Positions 29,838-39,346 of a DNA stretch of 64,000 nucleotides are shown in pieces. Position 1 is the first letter of the stretch. Each line of letters opens with the position of its first letter. Under the pieces are notes generated by a model. It saw only the letters and a list, made by a program, of their open reading frames with translations, was not told where the DNA came from and did not search any database. The DNA is from Rhodococcus sp. IEGM 1381 (GTDB lineage Bacteria; Actinomycetota; Actinomycetes; Mycobacteriales; Mycobacteriaceae). A program made the translations under genes and the position numbers. Location: assembly GCF_030056795.1 (NCBI RefSeq), contig NZ_JASHKQ010000002.1, forward strand, positions 124,001 through 188,000, written 5' to 3'.

Positions 29838-30566
29838 TCACGACGTGACCAGCGTGCCGATCTTCTCGCCCGCCACTGCGCGAGCAATGTTTCCTTGAAC
29901 CAACAAATTGAACACCAACATCGGCATCTGATTGTCCATGCAGAGGCTGAAAGCCGTCGCGTCGGCGACTTTGAGTCCCTGCTCGATCGCCTCTCGGTGG
30001 GTGATCGTGTCGAACATCGTGGCGTCGGGGTCCAGACGCGGATCGGCCGAGTAAACACCGTCGACGCCCTTTGCCATCAGCAGCACCTCGGCTCCGATTT
30101 CGAGAGCGCGCTGCGCGGCCGTGGTGTCGGTGGAGAAGTACGGCATCCCCATCCCGGCACCGAAGATCACGACGCGGCCCTTCTCCAAGTGCCTGCGCGC
30201 GCGTAACGGTAGGTACGGCTCCGCGACCTGGCCCATCGTGATTGCCGTCTGCACTCTGGTGGCGACCCCCTGCTTTTCCAGGAAATCTTGCAGCGCAAGG
30301 CAATTCATGACCGTGCCGAGCATGCCCATGTAGTCCGAGCGAGATCGATCCATTCCGCGCTGCTGCAGTTCTGCACCACGGAAGAAGTTCCCGCCACCGA
30401 TCACCACCGCGACCTGAACTCCGGTAGCCACCACTTCGGCGATCTGCTCGGCAACGTTGTTCACGACATCCGGGTCGAGCCCCACTTGGCCGCCACCGAA
30501 CATCTCCCCACCCAGTTTGAGCATCACACGTCGGAACCCGGGACGGTCAGGGGCCGGATCGGTCAT
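29838..30566 (-). CDS. pyrH: UMP kinase
   Basis: 242 residues. The amino-acid-kinase fold begins [12 protein letters not shown], with [14 protein letters not shown] and [16 protein letters not shown] nucleotide and substrate loops (here [15 protein letters not shown]). It phosphorylates UMP to UDP. It follows tsf after about 160 nt that hold a hairpin and an inverted repeat. Confidence 0.96.
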   Translation of the reverse strand: MTDPAPDRPGFRRVMLKLGGEMFGGGQVGLDPDVVNNVAEQIAEVVATGVQVAVVIGGGNFFRGAELQQRGMDRSRSDYMGMLGTVMNCLALQDFLEKQGVATRVQTAITMGQVAEPYLPLRARRHLEKGRVVIFGAGMGMPYFSTDTTAAQRALEIGAEVLLMAKGVDGVYSADPRLDPDATMFDTITHREAIEQGLKVADATAFSLCMDNQMPMLVFNLLVQGNIARAVAGEKIGTLVTS

Positions 30567-30603
30567 AGCTCTCCTCGGTACTCGTCGAACACTACGGTTT
30601 ACT

Positions 30604-30639
30604 CACCGATCATCCTGCCCTATCGGCACCCGATCGGTG
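30604..30639. promoter_or_regulatory. Inverted repeat in the pyrH leader
   Basis: CACCGATC (30604-30611) and GATCGGTG (30632-30639) are exact 8-bp complements separated by 20 nt, 38-73 nt before the pyrH start. They could be an operator or a weak leader hairpin. No known regulator is suggested by the sequence. Confidence 0.3.
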
Positions 30640-30669
30640 GACACGGCTCCGACCTGCCTCGCGCACGAA

Positions 30670-30708
30670 CGATGCCGCCCACTCGATGGAATCGAATGAA
30701 CGGCATCG
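30670..30708 (-). terminator. Hairpin downstream of tsf
   Basis: The outer arms CGATGCCG/CGGCATCG (8 bp) and the inner arms ATTCGAT/ATCGAGT (7 bp with one G-U) form an extended stem with a 3-nt loop, starting 22 nt after the tsf stop. There is no T-run. It is a likely terminator or processing stem of the rpsB-tsf unit. Confidence 0.5.
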
Positions 30709-30730
30709 CCTCGACCGACAGGTGCGCAGA

Positions 30731-31555
30731 CTAGCTGGCTCCGACCTCGAATCGAGAGAAGCGGGTGATGGTCACGCCGGCCTCGTCGAGAATGGCCTTC
30801 ACGGTCTTGTTGCCGTCCTGAACCGACTTCTGCTCGGTGAGAACGACGTCCTTGAAGAATCCGTTGACGCGACCTTCGACGATCTTCGGCAGAGCCTGCT
30901 CCGGCTTGCCTTCTTCACGAGCGGTCTCTTCGGCGATCCGACGCTCGGCCGCCACCAGATCCTCGGGGACCTCGTCGCGGCTGACGTACTTGGCCTTGAG
31001 CGCGGCGATCTGCATGGCCGCAGCACGCGCGGCATCGCCTGCGGCGTCGCCGTCACCGGTGTATTCGACCAGTACGCCGACGGCAGGCGGCAGGTCCGCG
31101 CTGCGCTTGTGCAGGTACGTCGCGGTGTTGCCGTCGTAGGACACGACGCGGCGAATTTCGAGCTTCTCGCCGATCTTGGCCGACAACTCGTTCAGAGCCG
31201 TTTCGACAGTCTTGCCGTTCAGATCGAGCGCCTTGAGAGCATCGACGTCGGCCGGCTTGCCAGCTGCCGCCGTCGCCGCAACGGACGCGGCGAACGTCTG
31301 GAACTCGTCGTTCTTGGCCACGAAGTCGGTCTCGGAGTTGATCTCGACGAGCACTCCACCCTCGGCGACGACGAGGCCTTCGGCGGTGTTGCGCTCGGCG
31401 CGCTTGCCGACGTCCTTGGCACCCTTGATGCGCAGGTACTCGACGGCCTTGTCGTAGTCGCCGTCGTTCTCGGCGAGCGCGTTCTTGCAGTCCATCATTC
31501 CGGAGCCGGTGAGCTCACGGAGCCGCTTGACGTCGGCGGCAGTGTAGTTCGCCAT
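30731..31555 (-). CDS. tsf: Elongation factor Ts
   Basis: 274 residues. The N-terminus ([26 protein letters not shown]) is the EF-Ts N-terminal domain, followed by [16 protein letters not shown], the core that catalyses GDP release from EF-Tu. It is paired with rpsB upstream, 159 nt away, as in nearly all bacteria. Confidence 0.96.
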   Translation of the reverse strand: MANYTAADVKRLRELTGSGMMDCKNALAENDGDYDKAVEYLRIKGAKDVGKRAERNTAEGLVVAEGGVLVEINSETDFVAKNDEFQTFAASVAATAAAGKPADVDALKALDLNGKTVETALNELSAKIGEKLEIRRVVSYDGNTATYLHKRSADLPPAVGVLVEYTGDGDAAGDAARAAAMQIAALKAKYVSRDEVPEDLVAAERRIAEETAREEGKPEQALPKIVEGRVNGFFKDVVLTEQKSVQDGNKTVKAILDEAGVTITRFSRFEVGAS

Positions 31556-31671
31556 CGTGGGCGAGCCTCCTCAAAGTCTGGGTACGGGCGTTGACGAAAA
31601 ATGCTGTTCTCAGGGCATGATCGACGGGCTCACTTCACAGCGAACGCAACGACCACCCTGACATACCGAAG

Positions 31672-31707
31672 CGGCCCCGGCCCACCCCTGAGGGTGAACC
31701 GGGACCG
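31672..31707 (-). terminator. GC-rich hairpin between rpsB and tsf
   Basis: On the minus strand CGGTCCCGGTTCACCC and GGGGTGGGCCGGGGCCG pair, with several G-U pairs, around a short loop just after the rpsB stop. Such a stem could attenuate transcription into tsf or stabilise the rpsB message. No T-run follows. Confidence 0.45.
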
Positions 31708-31714
31708 AATTCGA

Positions 31715-32605
31715 TCAAGCCTGAGCGGCCGGTGCTTCCTCTGCTGCCGGAGCCTCTGCAGCGGGAGCGTCGGTTGCCGGAGCTTCCTCTGCTGCCGCAG
31801 CTTCGGTTGCCGGAGCTTCTGCTGCCGGTGATGCCTGCTGGAGCTGCTCGAGCTCCCATTCTGCGAGGGGCTCGCCTGCGCCGACCTCGGGCTTGGCGTC
31901 GGATGCAGTGTTCTGACCTGCTCGCGCCTGCACGCCCTCGGCGACTGCGGATGCGACGACCTTGGTCAGCAGCGCAGCGGAACGGATCGCGTCGTCGTTG
32001 CCCGGGATCGGGTAGTCGACCACGTCGGGATCGCAGTTGGTATCGAGGATCGCGATGACCGGGATGTTCAACTTACGAGCCTCGGCGACCGCAAGATGCT
32101 CCTTGTTGGTGTCGACGATCCAGATGGCCGACGGAACCTTGGCCATGTCCCGGATACCACCGAGCGTGCGATCCAGCTTGGTCATCTCACGCGTGAGCAT
32201 GAGGATTTCCTTCTTGGTGCGTCCCTCGAAGCCACCGGTCTGCTCCATCGCCTCGAGCTCCTTGAGGCGGACCAGACGCTTGTGGACGGTCTGGAAGTTG
32301 GTGAGCATGCCACCGAGCCAGCGCTGGTTCACGTAGGGCATGCCCACGCGAGTCGCCTCAGCGGCAATGGACTCCTGCGCCTGCTTCTTGGTGCCGACGA
32401 ACAGAACCGTGCCACCGTGGGCAACGGTCTCTTTGACGAACTCGTAGGCCCTGTCGATGAAGGTCAGAGTCTGCTGCAAGTCGATGATGTAGATGCCGTT
32501 GCGGTCGGTGAAGATGAATCGCTTCATCTTCGGGTTCCAGCGACGGGTCTGGTGTCCGAAGTGTGTGCCGCTGTCGAGCAGCTGCTTCATTGTTACTACA
32601 GCCAT
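31715..32605 (-). CDS. rpsB: Ribosomal protein S2 with Ala/Glu/Pro C-terminal tail
   Basis: 296 residues from the ATG at 32605. The S2 core runs from [22 protein letters not shown] to NTKNCD-like segments ([21 protein letters not shown]). The last 40 residues are a low-complexity tail built of PAAEAPA/EEAPA units, common in actinobacterial S2. It is an essential protein of the 30S platform. Confidence 0.96.
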   Translation of the reverse strand: MAVVTMKQLLDSGTHFGHQTRRWNPKMKRFIFTDRNGIYIIDLQQTLTFIDRAYEFVKETVAHGGTVLFVGTKKQAQESIAAEATRVGMPYVNQRWLGGMLTNFQTVHKRLVRLKELEAMEQTGGFEGRTKKEILMLTREMTKLDRTLGGIRDMAKVPSAIWIVDTNKEHLAVAEARKLNIPVIAILDTNCDPDVVDYPIPGNDDAIRSAALLTKVVASAVAEGVQARAGQNTASDAKPEVGAGEPLAEWELEQLQQASPAAEAPATEAAAAEEAPATDAPAAEAPAAEEAPAAQA

Positions 32606-32952
32606 GGCTGAAGAACTCTCTTTCGATGGTGCGGTTGACGCAGAGTGTCGGTGACCTCTGCCCTGGCGGCCGCTGGAGTTGCCGGACCTGCGAACCACAA
32701 GGATTCCCAGGACCGCCGACAACCGGTTATCGCATCATCAGTTCTGCCTTGACAGTCGATGCGATGAAAGCGGACGCGCGAAGTCGACCCGTGCACGCAC
32801 AGGCCGCATCGACGAGTGTAGACCTGCCGCGCCCCCCGTCATAACCAGGCCCGACTGTCAAGAGATTCCGCTACCTGTGGACAAACAAGTCCGTCGTCCA
32901 CAATCGACGTTCGCTTTCGTTTCGGTGCTCGGATTCGGGAGATGGTCGACGG
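32606..32952. other. Divergent intergenic region, rpsB leader and M23 peptidase promoter region
   Basis: About 350 bp with no convincing gene. On the minus strand TACACT at 32820-32815 is a possible -10 for rpsB, giving a leader of about 200 nt, but I cannot place a good -35. An 11-bp inverted repeat (32748-32758 and 32852-32862) spans the centre. Near the M23 start, TGTGGAC and GTCCACA form a 7-bp dyad at about 32875-32901. Confidence 0.4.
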
Positions 32953-33459
32953 GTGAACATTCGTCTCGCACTTCGGGCATCGTCGATCGGCGTCGTGGTC
33001 GGCCTCTCGCTCTCGACGGCGGTGGCATCGGCCGCTCCGAGCGACTTCACCTGGCCGTTGCAACCGAAGCCTCGCATCGTCACCCCGTTCGACCGTCCTG
33101 ACCAGAATTGGCTTCCCGGACACCGCGGTGTCGACCTCGCCGCCGACGAGGGCCGATCGGTACTGGCGGTGGCCGACGGCACGGTGGTGTTCGCCGGTTC
33201 GGTCGCGGGAAAGCCCGTCGTATCGGTGGACCATCCGGGAGGACTGCGATCGACGTACGAGCCGGTGACGGCCTCGGTTGCAGCAGGAACCCGGGTCCGA
33301 CGCGGAACGGTGCTGGGTTCGTTGGCGTCCGGACACGAGGGCTGCTCGTCCACATGTCTGCACTGGGGCATCAGGCGGGGCCGCGAATACCTCGATCCGA
33401 CCGCTCTGGTGCGCACCCGTCCGATCAGATTGAAACCAGTGGACGGACCGAGCCGGTGA
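32953..33459 (+). CDS. Secreted M23 family peptidase (Rv2891 type)
   Basis: 168 residues from a GTG at 32953. A signal peptide (ALRASSIGVVVGLSLSTAVASA, cut after ASA) precedes a LytM/M23 domain: GHRGVDLAADEG carries the first zinc His and Asp, and CLHWGIRRG the HxH-like end, here LHWG with a single visible His. A Cys pair (CSSTC) sits just before it. It probably cleaves or binds peptidoglycan outside the cell. It is convergent with the MinD-like gene, 3 nt apart. Confidence 0.88.
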   Translation: MNIRLALRASSIGVVVGLSLSTAVASAAPSDFTWPLQPKPRIVTPFDRPDQNWLPGHRGVDLAADEGRSVLAVADGTVVFAGSVAGKPVVSVDHPGGLRSTYEPVTASVAAGTRVRRGTVLGSLASGHEGCSSTCLHWGIRRGREYLDPTALVRTRPIRLKPVDGPSR

Positions 33460-33462
33460 CAG

Positions 33463-34740
33463 TCAGCGCGCGGGGCCGGAGTGTCTGCCGGACGCTGCAG
33501 GAAAATCGTCCGCGACCATGGCGGCGAGCTCGACGAATGCGCTTCTGGTCTGGGGGCGCAACATGTCGAGATCTACCACGGCACCCTCGGCAAGATGCTC
33601 GTCGAACGGGACCACGAGGACGGCACGACAGCGCTCGAGGAAATGCTGCTGCAGCAGGTTCATGTCCACTGCCGACGAGCCAGGACGAACCGAGCTGATC
33701 ACTACTACCGTTCGCTCGACCAGGTGTCCGTACCCGTGCAGCTCGAGCCAGTCCAATGTCGCCGCGGCACTGCGAGCACCGTCGACCGCCGGAGAGCTCA
33801 CCATTACGAGCGCGTTCGCCAGTTGCAGAACGCCGTTCATCGCCGAGTGCATGATGCCGGTTCCGCAATCGGTCAGGATCAGGTTGTAGTACACCTGCAG
33901 CATGTCGATGACGGCACGGTAATCCTCTTCGCCGAACATCTCGGAGGCTGCTGGATCACGCTCTCCGGCAAGCACTTCCAAGCGACTCGGTGCCTGCGAG
34001 GTGTGCTCGCGAATGTCCGAGTAGCGCCGAATACTCGGTGCGGCTGCCAACAGGTCGCGGACGGTCGACGACGTCTGCCGCGGAACCCGCTCTCCGAGGG
34101 TGCCGAAATCGGGATTCGCGTCCACGGCGATGACGCAATCTCCCCGCAACGACGCGAACGTCGAGCCGAGGCCGAGAGTGGTCGTCGTCTTGCCGACCCC
34201 ACCCTTGAGGGAGAGGAACGCGATCCGGTAGTCACCGAGCACCGGCTGGCGGATGCGCTCGACCTGATTTCGGTACCGCTCCTCCGCCGTCGACTCACCC
34301 GGATTGATGACACCACCGGTCAGCCGGTGAACGCCTCGACGCCATCCGGAGTTCGACGCACGCTTGGGACGCTTGAGCAGCGAATCCGCGCCCAGATCCT
34401 GACTGTTGGGCCGATACGGGTTCGGGGCACCCGCCCACGGTTGCGGCGACCAGCCTCCAGAAGGTGCCGGGAACTCCTCGGGTCGCGACTGTGCGGGCAA
34501 GTGTCGGTCGGGCTCTGCGGCCACCGGTCCCGGCTCGAGCGGCACGGGTGGGTTGTACCGCGGCGGAACGGTCCGTCGGTCGATCGAGTCCGGCGTCTGC
34601 CAGGGTGGCGGCTGCCGAGGTGTCGAACGCGATCGAGGAATCGGCTCTGGCGATGACGGCCGAGAACCGTTCTCCGGTGCTGTGCCGCTTCGGCCGCCGG
34701 GCTCCTGCCCCTCCGCCGCGACGTCCTGACGGCCATGCAT
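33463..34740 (-). CDS. MinD/ParA-like ATPase with proline-rich N-terminus
   Basis: 425 residues from the ATG at 34740, with GGAG 9 nt upstream; a GTG at 34782 behind GGGGGA is an alternative. The first 150 residues are Pro/Arg-rich and probably disordered. The ATPase domain has a deviant Walker A (LKGGVGKTTTT), VIAVDANPDFGTLGERV as switch region and LILTDCGTGIMHSAM. The architecture matches the MinD/ParA-type proteins seen in ESX secretion loci (Rv3876-like), but no ESX genes are nearby. Its role here is unknown; it lies between an M23 peptidase and xerC. Confidence 0.82.
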   Translation of the reverse strand: MHGRQDVAAEGQEPGGRSGTAPENGSRPSSPEPIPRSRSTPRQPPPWQTPDSIDRRTVPPRYNPPVPLEPGPVAAEPDRHLPAQSRPEEFPAPSGGWSPQPWAGAPNPYRPNSQDLGADSLLKRPKRASNSGWRRGVHRLTGGVINPGESTAEERYRNQVERIRQPVLGDYRIAFLSLKGGVGKTTTTLGLGSTFASLRGDCVIAVDANPDFGTLGERVPRQTSSTVRDLLAAAPSIRRYSDIREHTSQAPSRLEVLAGERDPAASEMFGEEDYRAVIDMLQVYYNLILTDCGTGIMHSAMNGVLQLANALVMVSSPAVDGARSAAATLDWLELHGYGHLVERTVVVISSVRPGSSAVDMNLLQQHFLERCRAVLVVPFDEHLAEGAVVDLDMLRPQTRSAFVELAAMVADDFPAASGRHSGPAR

Positions 34741-34849
34741 CGACCACGGCTCCGAAGTACCTTGCGGTCGGTCGCGGTCCACGGTCCCCCGTATTCGGTC
34801 TGGTTGGTCGGTGATGACGCTACCAAACGTAACGCCGCCGACGCTCGAC

Positions 34850-35776
34850 TCACGCTCGGGGGTGAGCCTGATCGTGCACGGCACGCAACCGTTCGACCGA
34901 TACGTGTGTGTAGATCTGTGTGGTCGCGAGGGAGGCATGCCCGAGCAACTCCTGCACCACCCTGAGATCGGCACCGCCTTCGAGGAGATGGGTCGCTGCG
35001 GTGTGCCGCAAGCCGTGTGGACCGAGGCTGGGGCCACCGGGAACGGTATCGAGCACCGCATGAACTGCTGTTCTGGCCTGTCGTTGGTCGAGCCGCCCAC
35101 CTCGCCTACCCAGCAACAGCGCCGCCCCGGATCGCTCGTCGACCAACTCCGGCCTGCCGCTGACGAGCCAGTTCTCCAGAGCGTGTGCTGCCGGCACACC
35201 GTACGGCGCAGAACGTTCCTTGTTTCCTTTACCCAGAACGCGAATCAGGCGGCGATCGGTGTCGACGTCGTCGATGTCCAGTCCGCACAGTTCACCGACG
35301 CGGACCCCGGTTGCGTACAGGAGCTCGACGATGAGCCGGTCTCGCAGCGCAATCGGATCGAGCTCGGCAGCACCCGATTCGGCAGCGGCCAGTGCCTCGG
35401 CCGCCTGATTGTGGCGCAGTACACCGGGCAGAGTCCGGTGACTCGATGGTGCTGCCAGCCGTTCTGCAGGCCCGATCTTCACCGCTCCCACCCGCTCGAG
35501 CCACTTGCCGAAGGTCCGCGCGGACGAGGTTCGCCTGGCCATCGAGGTTCTGGCCGCGCCGGCCGCCGAATACTTCGCCAACCAGGAGCGCACAGCGTTG
35601 AGGTCGAGATCTGCGATGGTCGCATCGGGGTTGGAGTCCGCGAGATGCGCGAGGAGCGATCGAGCATCCGCGACGTAGGCGCGGATGGTGTGCTCGGAGC
35701 GCTCTCGACCGAGTCGAAGGTGTTCGGCGAACTCCTCGATGTGGATGCCGAGGTGGGGCGGCAGCGAATCGGTCAT
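34850..35776 (-). CDS. xerC: Tyrosine recombinase XerC
   Basis: 308 residues. An N-terminal SAM-like core-binding domain ([21 protein letters not shown]) precedes the catalytic domain with Arg in [24 protein letters not shown] (H-x-x-R), the later [14 protein letters not shown] with His and the Tyr nucleophile. With XerD it resolves chromosome dimers at dif. Close to the MinD-like gene, 109 nt upstream of it. Confidence 0.95.
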   Translation of the reverse strand: MTDSLPPHLGIHIEEFAEHLRLGRERSEHTIRAYVADARSLLAHLADSNPDATIADLDLNAVRSWLAKYSAAGAARTSMARRTSSARTFGKWLERVGAVKIGPAERLAAPSSHRTLPGVLRHNQAAEALAAAESGAAELDPIALRDRLIVELLYATGVRVGELCGLDIDDVDTDRRLIRVLGKGNKERSAPYGVPAAHALENWLVSGRPELVDERSGAALLLGRRGGRLDQRQARTAVHAVLDTVPGGPSLGPHGLRHTAATHLLEGGADLRVVQELLGHASLATTQIYTHVSVERLRAVHDQAHPRA

Positions 35777-35845
35777 CGGCTCAGCTTGAGCGCTCCCACG
35801 CTCCGCGACAACCGGACACGCCGACCGTCACGAGCCGTCGCCCGT

Positions 35846-36628
35846 TCAGGCGTCGACCCCGGCTTCGGCCTGTGCGAGCTCGCGCTTCCACACTCGGAAG
35901 TTCTCCTCGGTCCGCCCCCGACGCCAGTAACCCGAGATCGATGCCCACTCGGCACCGACACCACGCTCCTTGCGAATGTAGGGCCGGATGTTGTGCATCA
36001 CGGCCTGCGCCTCACCGTGCACGAAAACTTGCGCCTGGCCGGGCAGCCATTCCGTGTCCTTGACTGCGGCGATCAAGGGAGCGTTGTCGCCGGCTCGATC
36101 GTCGCCGACTTCGTTCGAGGATGCCCCGCGGTGAACCCAGGTGACATCGACGACGGCGAGCGTTTCCATGTAGATCTCGTCGTGGCGGTCGGCAACTTCG
36201 ATGAACACTTTGGCGATGGCGTCCTCCGGCAACGCCTCCACAGCGGCCGAGATAGCGGGAATCGCCGATTCGTCGCCTGCGAACAGATGCCAGTCCGCAT
36301 CGGGTCGAGGGGCGTACCCACCGGACGGGCCGAAGAACGACATCTCGTCCCCCGGCTTCGCCCGGGTAGCCCACGGCCCGGCAACTCCTTCGTCGCCGTG
36401 CACCACGAAGTCGATCGCGATCTCGCGCGCACTGGTGTCGACGGATCGAACGGTATAGGTGCGCATGATCGGGTCGTCGTCGGTTCCGAAGAACAGCTTG
36501 ACGTAGGCGTCGGTCTCGTCGATCGCGTCGAAGTCCTCGAAATTGTCTCCGCCGAGATGAACCCTGTACATGTGCGGGGTGAGCGCCTCGGTGCGCAGGA
36601 CGGACAGGGTGGTTTTCTTGCGTGGCAC
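35846..36628 (-). CDS. Siderophore-interacting protein (ViuB/SIP family ferric reductase)
   Basis: 260 residues from a GTG at 36628 with GAGGGG 6 nt upstream. The FAD-binding part has MRTYTVRSVD, the RxYT/S signature, and the NAD(P)H part has WHLFAGDESAIPAISA, typical of the SIP family. The C-terminus GYWRRGRTEENFRVWKREL is also characteristic. It reduces ferric siderophores in the cytoplasm to release iron. An imperfect IdeR/DtxR-like site lies upstream. Confidence 0.93.
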   Translation of the reverse strand: MPRKKTTLSVLRTEALTPHMYRVHLGGDNFEDFDAIDETDAYVKLFFGTDDDPIMRTYTVRSVDTSAREIAIDFVVHGDEGVAGPWATRAKPGDEMSFFGPSGGYAPRPDADWHLFAGDESAIPAISAAVEALPEDAIAKVFIEVADRHDEIYMETLAVVDVTWVHRGASSNEVGDDRAGDNAPLIAAVKDTEWLPGQAQVFVHGEAQAVMHNIRPYIRKERGVGAEWASISGYWRRGRTEENFRVWKRELAQAEAGVDA

Positions 36629-36674
36629 TTCGGACCCCTCTTCGAGCGAACGACGCCGATGCGTGCTGCACCGA

Positions 36675-36690
36675 CTAAGCATTACCTAAC
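36675..36690 (-). promoter_or_regulatory. Weak IdeR/DtxR-like site before the siderophore-interacting gene
   Basis: On the minus strand GTTAGGTAATGCTTAG starts with the TTAGGT half-site of the iron box and keeps the central GCT, but the second half is poor (about 11 of 19 positions of the consensus). It lies about 47 nt before the GTG, where an iron repressor would act. Confidence 0.35.
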
Positions 36691-36722
36691 ACCCTACCTT
36701 CGGGGCTCGGCAAAGGTGGTGT

Positions 36723-37844
36723 TCATCCCCGCACCACGCGGAACCATCCTGTCTCGTCGCTGGCAACGAAACCGTCCATTTCCAGCACTGGCAGTGCAGC
36801 GCGCACCTTGCCGATCGGCACACCGGACTGTTCGGACAACTCGCGGCTCGACAGCGACCCGGTTGCCGGCAACGCGTCGTAGATCAGCAATCCGGTCTCC
36901 GAGAGCGCATCCGTCTCGCGAAAGAGGTCAGGCCGCCACTCCTCGGGCGATCCAAGGGCACCGGCCTCGGCAACGACATCGTGCGAGCTCGACACCAGCA
37001 CAGCCTCCCCGTCGCGAATCATGCGATGGCACCCCTTGGATGTGGGTGATGTGACAGGGCCGGGAACCGCGAGTACCGGGCGACCCAGTTTCGTCGCCCA
37101 TGCCGCGGTGTTACGAGCCCCGCTGCGCCACCCGGCCTCGACCACCACCACCGCCGAACCGAGTGCCGCAACGAGTCTGTTGCGAGCGAGGAAGCGATGT
37201 TTGGCAGGGGTGGTGCCCGGTGCGTATTCGCTCAGGACCAGTCCGTGATCGGCTATCTGTCGCAGCAATCGCGAGTGCCCCGCCGGATACGCACGGTCGA
37301 CCCCACAGGCGAGCACCGCTATCGTCGTTCCCTCTACTCCGAGAGCCGCCCGATGCGCCGCGGCGTCGATCCCGAAGGCCGCTCCGGAAATGATGGTCCA
37401 GCCGTCGAGTGCCAAGTCTGCCGAAATTTCTGCGGTCACGTGATCCCCGTACGGGCTCGATGCACGGGTCCCGACGATCGACACCGATCGTTCGGTAGCA
37501 GTTGCGACGGGCCGATTTCCGAGCGCCCACAACGCAATCGGGGGACAGGTGTCCACACCGCCGTTCAGACCCGAACCGTCGAAGCCGAGGAATCTCCACG
37601 CCGGCCACTCGTCGTCGTCGGGAGTGATCAGCCGTCCACCGAGCGCGGCGATATGATCGAGATCTGCTGCAGCGGTGTCGATGTGGGACCGCACCTCGAG
37701 ACGCTCGCCCAATCGGCCTGCCCGCACCGCCGCGGCGGCCGCTTCCGGGCCGTGCGCAGCGGCATGGTCGACGACGAGTCGATGCGGGCCTTGCGCCGCT
37801 CGAGACAGATATGCCCACGCGAGTCGGCGTGCATCGTGGGTCAT
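36723..37844 (-). CDS. dprA: DNA-processing protein DprA
   Basis: 373 residues from the ATG at 37844. The Rossmann-like core has VSIVGTRASSPYGDHVT, GAAFGIDAAAHRAAL, TIAVLACGVDRAYP, and KHRFLARNRLVAAL; a C-terminal winged helix (GSLSSRELSEQSGVPIGKVR) follows. DprA loads RecA on incoming single-stranded DNA. Its ATG overlaps the comM stop by 4 nt. Confidence 0.95.
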   Translation of the reverse strand: MTHDARRLAWAYLSRAAQGPHRLVVDHAAAHGPEAAAAAVRAGRLGERLEVRSHIDTAAADLDHIAALGGRLITPDDDEWPAWRFLGFDGSGLNGGVDTCPPIALWALGNRPVATATERSVSIVGTRASSPYGDHVTAEISADLALDGWTIISGAAFGIDAAAHRAALGVEGTTIAVLACGVDRAYPAGHSRLLRQIADHGLVLSEYAPGTTPAKHRFLARNRLVAALGSAVVVVEAGWRSGARNTAAWATKLGRPVLAVPGPVTSPTSKGCHRMIRDGEAVLVSSSHDVVAEAGALGSPEEWRPDLFRETDALSETGLLIYDALPATGSLSSRELSEQSGVPIGKVRAALPVLEMDGFVASDETGWFRVVRG

Positions 37845-39346
37845 GCCACTCCCCTGTCGCGGAAATCCAGTGCTGCTCCGACCTCGTCGGCACCGGGAAC
37901 CGTGCCACCTGCGAGGTCGCTCAACGTCCACGCCACCCGTATTGCCCTGTCTGCTCCCCGCGCAGTCAAAGATCCGTTCCGCAACGCACGTTCCACCGGC
38001 GCGAGCGTCGAGCGCGCCAGCCGAAATCGTTGCCGCAGAGCTGGTCCCGGGACTTCTGCATTTGTTCTCCAGCCGAAATCCTGCCACCGCTGCGCGGCCG
38101 CGTCCCTGGCTCCGGTCACGCGTGCGCGGATCTCACTCGTTCCCTCCCCCACTTCGTCGACCAGCGCTCCCGTAGCGACGCCCATCATCTGTATGCGGAG
38201 ATCGACACGGTCCAGCAACGGCCCCGAGAGCTTTCCGAGATATTTGCGCCGAGCAGTGGGCGCACAAACGCAATCGACCTGTCGCGCAGGTGCACACGGG
38301 CACGGATTCGCCGCCAGAACCAACTGGAACCGAGCTGGATATCTGGCCACACCGTCTCGACGTGCAATACGAATCTCGCCGTCCTCCAGAGGAGTCCGCA
38401 GAGCCTCCAGTACGCGAACGCTCATCTCGGCGCACTCGTCCAGAAACAGGACGCCTCGATGCGCGCGACTGACCGCTCCTGGTTTGGCCATTCCCGTTCC
38501 ACCACCCACCAAGGCGCTCACCGACGTCGAATGATGAGGTGCGATGAACGGCGGCGATGTGATGAGCGGACGCGCAGTGGTCAACAGCCCGGCCACCGAA
38601 TGGATGGCTGTCACCTCGAGCGCCTCGGACTCGGTCAGCGGTGGCAGAATTCCCGGAAGACGCTGCGCCAACATCGTTTTGCCGATTCCCGGCGGTCCGG
38701 TCAGCATGATGTGATGCGCTCCGGCTGCCGCTACTTCCAGAGCCCACCGCGCATCCGCCTGCCCGGCTACATCGCTGAGATCCGGATAGATCTCCTGGTG
38801 CCACTCGGTCGGCACCGGCGACTCCAGGGCTTGCTCGCCGCGAAGCCACGCAACGACATCCCCGAGCGAGCCCGCGCCCAGCACGTCGATACCGTCCACC
38901 AGGCCCGCCTCGGGTAGACACTGCATCGGAACCACCACCCGTTGCCAGCCCGCACCCTTGACCGCAAGCACCCCAGGCAAGACCCCGCGAACTGCCCTCA
39001 GCCTGCCGTCCAGAGCAAGTTCGCCCAGAAACACGGTCTCCGAAAGACTCCCGCGCGGTATGGCCTTCGCCGCATCGAGAACAGACAACGCGAGAGCGAG
39101 GTCGTACACCGATCCGCCCTTGGGCAACGTTGCGGGCGACAGCGCGAGAATCACCCGGCTGTCCGGCCACGTGCCACCCGAGTTCTTCACGGCAGCTTTC
39201 ACGCGATCTCGCGATTCGTTCAACGCAGTATCGGGCAGACCGACCAGATGCGTGCCGGGCAATCCCTGCCCGATATCGGCTTCGATTTCCACCAGCACGC
39301 CGTCGACACCGTTGACCGCAACCGAATGCGCTCTCCCGAGTGGCAT
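37841..39346 (-). CDS. comM: ComM / Mg-chelatase-like YifB family AAA+ ATPase
   Basis: 501 residues. The N-terminal ChlI-C-like domain (LVGLPDTALNESRDRVKAAV) precedes an AAA+ module with GPPGIGKTMLAQRLPGILPPL as Walker A, GVLFLDECAEM as Walker B and NPCPCAP with Cys residues typical of YifB. ComM is a branch-migration helicase used in natural transformation. The start overlaps the yraN stop by 1 nt. Confidence 0.94.
   Translation of the reverse strand: MPLGRAHSVAVNGVDGVLVEIEADIGQGLPGTHLVGLPDTALNESRDRVKAAVKNSGGTWPDSRVILALSPATLPKGGSVYDLALALSVLDAAKAIPRGSLSETVFLGELALDGRLRAVRGVLPGVLAVKGAGWQRVVVPMQCLPEAGLVDGIDVLGAGSLGDVVAWLRGEQALESPVPTEWHQEIYPDLSDVAGQADARWALEVAAAGAHHIMLTGPPGIGKTMLAQRLPGILPPLTESEALEVTAIHSVAGLLTTARPLITSPPFIAPHHSTSVSALVGGGTGMAKPGAVSRAHRGVLFLDECAEMSVRVLEALRTPLEDGEIRIARRDGVARYPARFQLVLAANPCPCAPARQVDCVCAPTARRKYLGKLSGPLLDRVDLRIQMMGVATGALVDEVGEGTSEIRARVTGARDAAAQRWQDFGWRTNAEVPGPALRQRFRLARSTLAPVERALRNGSLTARGADRAIRVAWTLSDLAGGTVPGADEVGAALDFRDRGVA

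Noticed and set aside
34811..37054. A 747-codon open frame on the plus strand opposite xerC, the siderophore-interacting gene and part of dprA
   Set aside because: It crosses three well-identified genes and has no recognisable domain; long antisense frames are common at this GC content.
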